A stretch of 64,000 nt of DNA, taken from positions 107,772,158-107,836,157 of the forward strand of contig NC_089595.1 in assembly GCF_019320115.1 (NCBI RefSeq). The letters run 5' to 3'. Position numbers and translations under genes: made by a program. Shown one piece after another: positions 44,546 through 54,800 of the stretch (positions within the stretch are counted from its first letter, which is position 1; every line of letters begins with the position of its first letter). Origin of the DNA: Miscanthus floridulus (taxonomy: Eukaryota > Streptophyta > Magnoliopsida > Poales > Poaceae). The notes below the pieces were generated by a model. It did no database searches. It was not told the DNA's origin and worked only from the letters and a program-made list of their open reading frames with translations.

Positions 44546-44705
44546 GAGGTCAGGCGAGGCGGAGCCCACATACAGAGGTTGGGTGAGGTGGAGCCTGCGC
44601 ACTTGGGGGTCGGTTGGAGCTGTAGTGGCGCTCTTGACTGCTCAGATGAATCAATGTTGATGACCATTAGCTCCTCTTCGGGTACCCTAGTATTGGTCCC
44701 CGACA
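43545..44705 (-). repeat. Complete Tat LTR at a recombination junction
   Basis: TGTCGGTG...CCCCGACA, 1161 bp. On its left is a PBS and leader, as for a 5' LTR. On its right is ggtacctctttgg, the Reina LTR sequence that flanks the solo LTR at 28524-29732. It therefore joins two different contexts. Confidence 0.75.
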
Positions 44706-45210
44706 GGTACCTCTTTGGTTGCCGCTCTGGCCCTTCTGGCCACATCTCGAGCCCTGGGACGCCTTTCATAATGGCACCCCCACATAACACCTTTCCCATT
44801 TCATTGACCACAGTCATTAAGAAGGGGTTTTGGCTATCATCGCACAGTGTATGTAGTGGAGTGCTTTATGTCAATGCTTGCATGATCTTCTCCCACATAA
44901 AATTGGCTTAGAATAATTGTGCCATCTCCATGGTGGATCTAGAAAATCATAACTAAACATGTTAGAGAAATTCACCAACTAAGGTTACTCTTTGTGTTCA
45001 TAGCGCACCCACATTCCTTTACATGGTGGATCTTATTTTGGCATTCAACACAATATATGTCTCCTCTTCCCCTTTGTGCTACCGTTGCAAACTTCTTCTG
45101 CTTCTTTTGTTTCTTGATTGATGTGTATAGTCACATGTGTATTCTATATTGCAATAATTTCCCATTGTTGCTATTTGGGATGCTTGGGCATGTTATACCA
45201 GTTCAATAAA
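44706..45210. repeat. Duplicate of Reina LTR end plus host segment
   Basis: 44706-44800 matches 29733-29816 (Reina LTR end), including a trace of the TCTTT site, and 44806-45210 matches 29822-30467 apart from a 226-bp deletion. Identity by eye is high (few differences in the first 180 bp of the host part). Confidence 0.8.
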
Positions 45211-45431
45211 GAACCCAAGGGGTCAAGCGAGACAGAGCCCGTCCCCAGAGGTCGGGCGAGGTGAAGCCGTGGCTCAGTGTCGGGCAAGGCAGAGCCCGTG
45301 GCATCGGGGTCTGACAAGGTGGAGCCCGCCCCTAGAGATCCGGCAAGGCGAAGCCCGTGGCTCGGGGTTGGATGAGGCAAAGCCCGTCCCCAGAGGTCGG
45401 GCGAAACAGAGATCATGACCACGAGGTCGGG
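45211..45431 (-). repeat. Tat LTR remnant, left piece
   Basis: gaacccaaggggtcaagcg... up to gaggtcggg, matching 30468 onward. It is interrupted by the young Tekay element and resumes at 60766. Confidence 0.75.
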
Positions 45432-48400
45432 TGTAACACCTCGGGTGTTAGCCTTGCATAACTTGACTTGCATAACATGAGCATGAGCATCAAGCATTCA
45501 TAAATCATCGTTTACAATTGAAACATCTGATCGAAACATATGAAACATTGCTTGTTATTTCATGTTCCCTGTAACATATGCATATGATCATGTGCAAATA
45601 AAGGCTAGTGTGTAATGTTGGTCACTATAACACCTTAGCTACACTTAGGTTAACAAAAGGAACCTTGTTCATGAAGACCACATTTCTTGATCAAGCATTT
45701 TAAGTGTTATTTCATGTGTTGACCTAAATGGCTATATGTGTGACTATTTCATGAAATGCTTGAATGACCTTGCAAATTGTTTTAACATGCTTAGAGTATC
45801 ATCATGAACAACTTTGGTATTTAGGGCTAGGGCTAAATTGGTCATTTAGCCATAGTTTGAATGTGTATCTTGATTTCAAAGTGACATGTTTGACTAAAGT
45901 TGAACTAGGTGTTAGAGGCCTTGCATGGAGGAGTTCACTAAAGCAAAGTTGTAGTGTTTGACATAAGGAACAACTTTCATTTTTATGTCATGGACTGATT
46001 TTGCTTCTAACAGGCTTGAATGGGTCCCACAAAAACCAGCAAAATCCAGTTTTCAACACTTAACAAATTTTCTAAGTGTATGCTCGACTGACAGCCTGAC
46101 GAGCCGACTTTGGATCGATTTTACTCGGTGTACGATGAGAATTGGGACGAGATCTTTGAACAACAGTTGTAGCTGGTACCTTGGGCTACAAAACTCATGT
46201 TGGGCATTTGCACGAAGGAGCCAAGGATCAGCGGATATATCGACTTGGAAACTCGTCGTCAGGCACTGCACCGGTTCACTGACGAAACTGAATCGGCTGT
46301 TCAGCTGTCTTCGGTGGCCGACCGTTGCCAGGACAGAGCCGCCGCGTGGAGCCAGCGGCTGGCCGCGCGTCGCCGGCGTCCTGCCCCGCGCGGCAGAGCC
46401 AGGCCCAGGCCGTCTTTATCAATCGCAGCGCTCGCCCGCTCCTACCCAGAGCCCCATTTTCATTTTCGCGGCCTCCTTCGCTCACCCGCAGCCGCCACCG
46501 TAGCTCAGGAGCGCCGCCGACGCCATTACCGGCGCCAGCTCGCCCTCGTCACCCCGCTGCCACCGCTGAAGCCGCGTAGTGCCCCCTCAGTCCCACTGCG
46601 CCTGCATTGCCAGCCGAAGTAGCACGGTAAGCTTCCGTGCCGCGTACGGTCCTTGCCGGAGCTCCGCCGCCGCAACCGTCGTCGTAGCCGCGCCGACTCC
46701 GACCTCCATTCGCTGAGCTAGTTGGTAAAATGGTTTCGCCATAGCTCGTTTATACTTGGCCGAACCTCCTTTCGAGCCTTCACGGCCAACTCCGGCGCCT
46801 TGCCGTCGTTCCGCCCGCCTTGCCGTCATAGCCGCCCGCCATGGTCGCCGGTGAGGAGCTTCGGTGCTCCTTCTAGCCGTGCGAAGGCCACCATCGGGTG
46901 CGGGTGGATGAGTAGACCACGTAGGCGTAGTCTCTACCGCCGGCGAGTTCACCGGCGACGAGCTAGGGCCGTGCCGCGTCGAACGCCGCCGTCTCCCCTG
47001 TTTTTCAGTCGATGACATGTGGGTCCGGCTGACCGGTGGGCCCCTGTTGCCAGTGACTAGTATTAGAAGGCTAGTTCATTCTTTTCAGATTTAAACCCGA
47101 ATTTCAAGTGTTTTGTTATTTTTGTATCTGCAGATTGGTAGCTCCAAAAATGTTGAAATAAATATGGTTGTGTTCCTTAGGAAGTGTAGTATTTAGGAAA
47201 AATATGTTCTTGGCTTCAACAGTAGAAATTTCTGGAGATTTAAATAGGGTTTTCAAATGTGCTTTTGAATGCATTTCAATTTGTTTATTTTATATCTAGA
47301 GTTCCTGTGCTCCAAAAATTATGAAATTTTTGTGGTAGGCTATTCTTGTTATACATGAGCTTGGATAAAAATTTGAGAACCAGTGCATGTGTAGATCTAT
47401 AGTTATAGATTTTTCTTTTATAAATAGTTAATCCTTGCATGAATTTTTATAAATTAATTATGAGTCCAAAATTCATGAAATTTATTGGAGATGATACTAG
47501 TACCATATGGATGCTAGGAAAAATAAGAAATCTGTTGCTTGACACTTTTCAATAGGATTTTCCATTTATGCTATTTCAAGCCTTGCTTCCTTATCATTTT
47601 TGTATAGGATGTTTTACTTAGTAAAATGACCTGAAAATTTTATAGTGGTCATTTGATAGCATTATTAAGGCTCTGTAAATTTCTGAGAATTTATTAAGCA
47701 CATCTGATATATATTTATTATTTAACCTAGATATCTAAATAAAATAATAAAGGCAATTTAATAAATAGTTTGGGCTTTGCCATTTTATTATCCTAACTAT
47801 GTTTGGTGTGCTTAAACTGTTGGTAGGTTCTAGGTTGTCAATTTGTGAATAATTACATGAAGTAGAGGTGTTATTACTTTATATTGCATGTTAAGTCATT
47901 TCCGGGCTGATTCTAGAAAATGATGAGTTGCATGTTGAAACTGATGTAGACTGTAAAAATGGTTAATAACAAAGTTGTAGAAAATTTGATAAGCTTTCCA
48001 GAAAGTCCAGGATCACTAGATTTGGAATTGTAGAACTCCAGTTATGAGTGAAACAAGTAGATACTGTTTATGGCATAGTCGATGCATTGTAGGAGTAGTT
48101 AGGTAGTAAGCGAGAAGAGATATGCACCTACTCAAACAACGTGATGCACTTGTTAACATATATGCATTCGTAATACTTATATCATACTCATGCATCTAGG
48201 ATCGGAGGAAGAAATCACGTTGCTGGAATTCGAAGAAGCAGAGGAAGGGAACCCGCAGGAGGATCCGCAAGCCGCAGCTCCCGAAGGCGTGGAGCAGAAC
48301 CCTGAAGAGCTTCCGGAGTGCCCTGACCACCGTCCTACCTCTTTTCTGCGAGGCAAGCCCCGGAGCATTATAAGTCTCCCAGTAATTTACAAATGTTTAC

Positions 48401-49850
48401 TTACGTATTTATGATTGACGCATTAGGTTATAAGAGTTGAATGAAACCACTTGATGCATGTACATTCCTTGTCCAGATATTACACCTTTAACCGGTATAG
48501 GTCCAGGATCGAATATATATATGCTTAGCCATGCTTAGACCGGTAGAAGTCGGGTGATGTCCTGTCACCTGCGAGATATAGGTGGATACCGGAGCACGGT
48601 TGGCTATATCTGCTATCGTGGAACAGAACCATGAGGTAAAAGTAAATTGAGACCGGACGGGAGGTCAATAGGGAAGCAACAAGGCATGGAGGTCTTGGGT
48701 GTGGACTTATCCCCGTCTATGTCGATTAAGGACCGTACCGTTGTTGGCGCTTCTGACAAGATTGAACGCATGCCTCTCACTTAGCTGGCCGGATAACTCG
48801 TTCCGACCGCGAAGCCGAGTAATTCAACTCAGGCCGGGAATCGTTCTGTTGTGCGCTCCTTCCGGGGAACGATCAGACTGAGCCCAAGGGCAGGTTTGGC
48901 CTGAGCATCCTGGCATCTGGTGTTCCAGATTGTGCGGCGCGGTACGAACCCGCGAAATGTGTACCTGAGTTGTACCAAAGGTGACCTAAGACTATCGTGG
49001 CTGGTAGATCTGGGTTTGTGTTAGGAATAAATTCCCAGCTGGTTGAAATCGATTCGAATCGCCGTCTCTCCCGGATAGTGAGAAACTTGGCTAGTCCCAA
49101 CATCGTAGTAACTGTGTTATGAAACATGATGGTTCGGATGAATATGGAACTACAATACCTGCTATGGTTACTATTGTATGATTCTAAATGATATACCACA
49201 TGTTTGGCACAGGGTAGTTGCTAATCTAGAAATGGATAGTTATAATTAACTTGATAAAGGAATCATAATCGTACAACGGTAATTGCCTTTTTCGCAAAAT
49301 GTTGTCAAGTTACGTCCACTTATACAGCCTTGCATAATCCTTGGAGTCAATTTATTTCTGGTTCATGACGGGTAAGTCTAGCTGAGTACCTTCTCGTACT
49401 CAGGGTTTATTTTCCCATTGTTGCAGATGGCACTGTGTATCATGGTTATTGCAAGAGTTGCTTCTATCCCGCTGTGGATGAGGAGTAAGCCTTGGGCAGG
49501 CTTCCTTAGTAATTCCTATCCTTGCTTTTGTGGATCGTGATCTGGCATGGCACTGTATCAAACTACGTTGGAAACTTATCTTCGAACTTATTTGCTTCCG
49601 CTTTAATTATCAAACTTGGTTTGTAATAACTTTCTATTCGTACTCTGATGATGAAAAGTATCTGTGAACTTATGTAATATGTGGCATGTATGTTGAATCC
49701 TGTACGATCTTGGTTGTTGTAAATCGTTTATCGAGACCCGTTGTGGTACTCGACGGACTACCGGGTTTATATGGGTTCAAGTACGACAGTGCAACCGCTT
49801 GCGGATTGCCATTATACTTGTATTCTTATAAATTGGTCGGTTCTGCGACA
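45432..49850 (+). repeat. 5' LTR of the Tekay-type element
   Basis: TGTAACACCTCGGGTGTTA to GGTTCTGCGACA. The GC-rich part at 46310-47020 gives long open frames on both strands, which are LTR sequence rather than genes. I noted a single difference from the 3' LTR (A at 48667, where the 3' LTR has G in a CpG at 59582). A gtaagt donor (49371) and tgttgcag acceptor (about 49427) lie near the end. Confidence 0.95.
48190..48414 (+). CDS. Small acidic ORF inside the LTR (also at 59105-59329)
   Basis: 74 codons: MHLGSEEEITLLEFEEAEEG, then a glutamate/proline-rich stretch and LRGKPRS. The diverged solo LTR on the minus strand carries a comparable acidic frame (37372-37467, MHVDNELVEFVPAGEQEYEE), followed by the same caaggcaagccccgg phrase. 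Either it is a small conserved peptide or exon, or the DNA itself is conserved for another reason. No family known to me, and expression is unproven. Confidence 0.35.
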   Translation: MHLGSEEEITLLEFEEAEEGNPQEDPQAAAPEGVEQNPEELPECPDHRPTSFLRGKPRSIISLPVIYKCLLTYL

Positions 49851-49852
49851 GC

Positions 49853-49867
49853 TGGCATCAGAGCAAG
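49853..49867 (+). other. Primer-binding site (initiator tRNA-Met type)
   Basis: TGGCATCAGAGCAAG two bases after the LTR end resembles the usual plant PBS TGGTATCAGAGC with one mismatch. Confidence 0.75.
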
Positions 49868-50125
49868 ATTCAACGTTAATTGTCACAAGTGTATTTAAAA
49901 CAAAAGTTTTTGTTTCCGAAAACCCTTCTCTAGCAACTAATAGTCAAATAATAGGTATTTGAAATCTAAAGTGCGCCATTGATCACTTTCCTTATGCCCA
50001 AATTAAGGACTATTAGGTGGCTATTTAAGTACTAACATGGGGGTTTTTACTTCGTCGTCCATACGGCGTGCTATAGTATGGATGCCATTCACTTGAGTGG
50101 TAATGTATGGATCAAATGCCTCTAC

Positions 50126-50137
50126 GCCAAGGTAAGA
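50126..50137 (+). promoter_or_regulatory. Strong 5' splice site in the element leader
   Basis: gccaag|gtaaga (cut after 50131) matches the plant donor consensus closely. The first candidate acceptor is ggtacag at 50615, immediately before the extra ORF's ATG, and a second is cttcgcag at 51890, immediately before the gag-pol ATG. Confidence 0.5.
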
Positions 50138-50615
50138 TGAGTGTATGACCGCAAGATGTGAGCGTGCGGTCGGGAAGAGTTAGCTTTGGTACGGCTATGT
50201 ATGCATGCTTGCATGTGTATATGGTACGTATTTAATTGTGGGTTTAAATTCTTAACGGGTAGATTGATATGGAAGTATATGTATGGGTATACATATATGG
50301 AAGTATTTACAATTACATTCTGCATATTCATTATGGGTTTAGGGCTGAAATGAAGTTTTATGCAGGTACACTAACAACGAAACGTGTAGCTCGACTAGTT
50401 ACGATATATATGAGAGAACGTATGTGTGCCACCGTGTCTACCGTTAGAAACAAATTTTTCCTAAGTTTGTGAGGACGTACGGCACGAACATGCATCATGT
50501 TAAAATACCATTCACATAATTACATTGTTCCTCCCCTTATAAAGATTCTTACTCGGTTATGTAACTCTTATCCATTATGGCATTGTCTCACCAATGGTAC
50601 ATGTTAATGGTACAG

Positions 50616-51539
50616 ATGGCACGCACCAAGCAGACTGCTCGCAAGTCCACCGGAGGCAGAGCTCCTAGCCGTCAGCTTGCTCCACGTACCCGTCAACGTC
50701 ACACGTTCCTTGGAGAGTTTGGGATGCCTACACTCTTGTGGAGAGTGCTCAGCTATGTAGGTTATCCTGATGGAATGGAACCCCGCTACTTCTGGGCGAA
50801 TGAGCGGTTGGGAGAAGGTCTCTTAGTTACTGTGGAGGCCGTTGTTCGTCCCCGAGGTGACGATTCTGAGTGGACAGGCTGGTGTTATGAGTCGACTGGC
50901 AGGACTGCTGAAGAAGCAGCTGGCAGGGCAGCCTTTGGAATCTTGAGGGATATCATGGATCGTTTTCCTCAGGCGCTGGCAGCCGCTTTGGTTGGAGTCT
51001 TTCCCAGAGGTAACCCATCCACTGACTCATGGCAGCAGGCAAGAGGAAGATCTTTGGAAATTGGTGCAGCAGAAGGGCAGAACAGTGATAACCCTGCAAT
51101 GAGCGCCATGTTCGCAGTGATGAGAGTGTTAGATGGAGTTGAGGGTAGCCTCAGACGTGTGTCTAGTGCTCTTGGTCATGCCCGTGAAGACCGACGTCAG
51201 CTTCAGAGAGAGCACGACATCGAGGTTGAGAGGCTCACTGAAGAGATGACTCGGTTAACTCACCAGCGAAATGCAGCCTGGGCCAGGGAAGATGTCCTGA
51301 GAGCTCGACAGTTTGAGCTGGGACAGCAGCTGGCCAATGCTGAAGAGTACAACGATAATCTGCATGAAGAGGTTCATCTACTGCACAATCAGCTCCACCC
51401 TTATGTACCACCTGGAGCCGCAGAAATGGATCTAGAGGGGTACGAAGAAGAAGAAGAAGTGGCACCTGAAGAAGAAGCAGAACCTGATGAAGGAAATGAT
51501 TCTGCGTCTGACCTCGATAGTGATCATGATGAGGATTAG
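50616..51539 (+). CDS. Extra ORF with histone H3 tail mimic, coiled coil and acidic tail
   Basis: 307 residues. I chose the ATG at 50616, not the in-frame ATG at 50577, because it follows a splice-acceptor-like acag and gives the N-terminus MARTKQTARKSTGG. After Met removal, residues 1-13 equal histone H3, and 18 of the first 21 positions match. K4 and K9 remain, whereas K14, K18, K23 and K27 are arginine. No histone fold follows. Residues ~30-125 form a globular region with WTGWCYESTGRTAEEAAGRAAFGIL, resembling the end of a double-stranded-RNA-binding fold (weak inference). A coiled coil spans ~172-262, and residues 269-307 are mostly Glu/Asp. It lies between the PBS and gag-pol, in sense, fully open. 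Its role could be chromatin or histone-modifier interaction. This is not a histone gene, although the tail was probably captured from one. Confidence 0.85.
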   Translation: MARTKQTARKSTGGRAPSRQLAPRTRQRHTFLGEFGMPTLLWRVLSYVGYPDGMEPRYFWANERLGEGLLVTVEAVVRPRGDDSEWTGWCYESTGRTAEEAAGRAAFGILRDIMDRFPQALAAALVGVFPRGNPSTDSWQQARGRSLEIGAAEGQNSDNPAMSAMFAVMRVLDGVEGSLRRVSSALGHAREDRRQLQREHDIEVERLTEEMTRLTHQRNAAWAREDVLRARQFELGQQLANAEEYNDNLHEEVHLLHNQLHPYVPPGAAEMDLEGYEEEEEVAPEEEAEPDEGNDSASDLDSDHDED

Positions 51540-51890
51540 ATCGCTTAGCATTTAGGGGAAAGACTAATGTATCACCTCTATTTATGTAATGGACATGTAG
51601 TTTGAAGTTGGCATTAGTAACCAGACTATCATGTAATGTTAACCGCACGTTTGGATGAACGTCAATGCAATTCCTGTACCTTGTCAGTAATTACGCTTTA
51701 AATTGCATGCGTTATGAGCACGATAAGTGGTCAAATTGGCGATGTCATGTTGCGAGAATGAATTATTATGCCTCTGTTTTTATTGTGCTTTTGAGAATTT
51801 TCTCCAGTAATTTCAGTTTGGCATGATTATCTAATTCATCTGCAATCTCTTGGCATCAACCAATAATCGCTTATTGTTGCAACTTCGCAG
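51540..51890 (+). other. Spacer between extra ORF and gag-pol, probable intron end
   Basis: Non-coding, T-rich toward the end, finishing gttgcaacttcgcag directly before the gag-pol ATG, consistent with a 3' splice site. Confidence 0.5.
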
Positions 51891-54800
51891 ATGACGCGCA
51901 CCCGTGCTGGAGCTGGTGGCAGCCAGGATGGCAACCAGGATGACTTGCCACCCCCACCGCCACCGTCTGCTCAGGAGTTCTTTGCCCAGTTCCTGGGTAG
52001 CCAGAGGACGATGGAAGAAGCCTTGCGCCTTATCGCGCAAAACACTGCTCGTGGCCACCCACAGCAACCAGGGGCCGAGCCAAATCAGCACAGTTCATTC
52101 AAGGAGTTTCTGGACACAAAGCCTCCGATTTTCAAGGTGGCTGAGGAACCACTGCAGGCCGATGAGTGGCTGAATACAATCGAGCAGAAGTTTCGTCTGC
52201 TAAGGGTCACAGAGCACCTAAAAGCAGAATATGCTTCTCATCAATTGCAAGGACCAGCAGGAATCTGGTGGACGCACTTTCTGTCGTCTCTGCCTGCTAA
52301 TGCGAGAGTGACCTGGGATCAATTCAAGTTGGCTTTTAGGGGACACCATATTCCCCCGGGCCTGATGCGCATGAAAGCAGCAGAATTTATGAGGCTCACT
52401 CAGGGAACCAAGTCACTCACAGAATATATGCACGCATTCAACAACTTGTCAAGATATGCTCCCAGTTTCGTGGATACAGAAGAGAAAAAGATTGAGAGTT
52501 TCAAGCGAGGGTTGGGTACCAAATTAATGAAGACTATGGCAAACTCCCGATGTGCCACGTACAATGAATTCATTAGTGATGCCTTGACCCAAGAAAATCA
52601 CAACAACATGCATGCAGTTGCTAAAGGTCGCAAGAGGGCCTATGAGGCCGGTGCATCCGGATCTTTCCAGTCGAAAGCGCCTATCACAGCTAGGCCACAA
52701 TTCCGTCCACCTGCACCCAAGTTCAGGCCTCCACCACCGAAAGCTCAGAATAACAGGCCACAGAAACCATTTCGTAAGGCGTTTACTATTGCCTTACCAA
52801 AAGGAAATGGCAATCAGGACAGCTCCGCCGGATTCAAAAGTAATCAACCTTGTTTCAACTGCAACCAACTGGGTCATTGGTCCAAGGAGTGCCCCCACCC
52901 CAGGAGGAATGGCAACCCAAACCAGAACAATCAGAGGCAGGTGAATGCCAGGGCACGTCAGGGACAAGTGCACTATACCGCTGTGGAGGAAGTGCCCGCC
53001 GGAGAAGTTGTCACGGCTGGTATGTTTCTTGTCAACAAGCAACCCGCTGTTGTTTTATTTGATTCCGGAGCTTCTCATTCATTCATGAGTCAAGCATTTG
53101 CATCTAGACATGATCAAGAAATAATAGAAGTAAGTAAAGGGGGTTTTAACATAAGTTCAGCAGGGGGTACTGTTACTACCAAAAAGATAGTCAAAAATGT
53201 ACTCATTTTGATACAAGGGAGGGAGTACACAACAGATTTGATAATATTGCCGGGATTGTCGATAAGTGTAATCTTAGGCATGAATTGGATGAAGGATCAT
53301 GGTGTTCTTATCGACACTAGCACCCGTACTATCATGTTGAGAGAACCCATGGGAGGGAATGCTTTTCTAGTTCCACTCTCCCGCGAATTCGAACCCCAAC
53401 ATTTAGCCTGTGCTATCCAAGCCACCACCATATGTGATATTCCAGTGGTTTGTGAGTTTCCGGATGTATTTCCAGAGGAATTACCAGGTCTACCCCCGGA
53501 TAGGGACGTGGAATTTAAGATTGAATTAGTGCCAGGTACCGCACCCATATCCAGAAGGCCATATAGAATGCCACCCAATGAGTTAGCAGAACTTAAGGTT
53601 CAATTGCAAGATCTATTGGACAAAGGTCTTATCCAACCTAGCTCATCTCCGTGGGGATGTCCAGCACTGTTTGTGAAAAAGAAGGATAAGTCACTGAGGA
53701 TGTGTGTAGATTACAGACCGCTCAATGCTGTGACCATCAAGAACAAATATCCGTTACCCCGCATCGACATCTTGTTCGATCAGCTAGCAAAGGCAAAAGT
53801 ATTCTCCAAAATTGACTTAAGATCAGGTTACCATCAGATAAAGATCAGACCGGAGGATATACCCAAAACTGCTTTCTCTACTAGGTACGGCTTATACGAG
53901 TATTTGGTTATGTCTTTCGGACTAACAAATGCTCCAGCCTACTTTATGTACCTAATGAACTCGGTATTCATGCCCGAACTGGATAAGTTCGTGGTCGTGT
54001 TTATCGATGACATATTGATTTATTCAGAAAATGAGTCCGATCATGAAGAGCATCTGAGGATTGTCCTATCCAGACTGAGGGAGCATAAGCTATATGCCAA
54101 GTTTAGCAAATGTGAATTTTGGATGAGCAAAGTGCCTTTCTTAGGTCACATTTTATCCAGGGATGGAATCTCAGTAGACCCATCAAAAGTACAAGAGGTC
54201 ATGGATTGGAAAGCCCCAACGTCGGTGCATGAAGTTCGGAGTTTTCTAGGGTTAGCAGGATACTATCGTCGGTTTATTCCAGATTTCTCAAAAATAGCTA
54301 AGCCTATGACCAGACTACTTCAGAAAGATGAGAAATACAAGTGGACACCAGAATGTGAAACAGCTTTTCACACCCTCAGAACTTTGTTGACTACCGCACC
54401 AGTGCTAGCACAACCAGACATTGAGAAGCCTTTTGATGTATTTTGTGATGCATCAGGAATAGGTTTGGGATGTGTACTTATGCAAGAAGGTAGAGTAATT
54501 GCATATGCCTCTCGGCAACTGAGAAAACATGAAGTCAACTATCCTACACATGATTTGAAACTTGCCGCCGTTGTCCATGCACTAAAGATATGGAGACATT
54601 ACTTGTTGGGCAATGTATGTCATATCTTTACTGACCACAAAAGCCTCAAGTATATCTTTACCCAGCCAGAACTAAACATGAGGCAACGAAGATGGTTGGA
54701 ATTGATTAAGGACTATAATTTGGAAGTGCATTACCATCCGGGTAAAGCTAATGTAGTAGCCGATGCACTTAGTCGGAAGTCCCATTGCAACACAGTGGAA

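Noticed and set aside
44308..44817. 169-residue minus-strand ORF
   Set aside because: It crosses the Tat LTR/Reina LTR junction and is made of degenerate gtcgggcgagg repeats, so it is not a gene.
45764..47018. Several long open frames on both strands, repeated at 56679-57933
   Set aside because: They are GC-rich parts of the two LTRs of one element; identical copies are explained by retrotransposition, and no protein family is recognised.
50616..50702. A bona fide histone H3 gene
   Set aside because: Only the tail matches. The alpha-N helix and histone fold are absent and the ORF continues into unrelated coiled-coil sequence within a retrotransposon.
50616..51910. Meaningful similarity between the starts MARTK (extra ORF) and MTRTR (gag-pol)
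   Set aside because: Basic M-x-R-T starts are common in gag proteins of this type; the similarity is too short to infer duplication.
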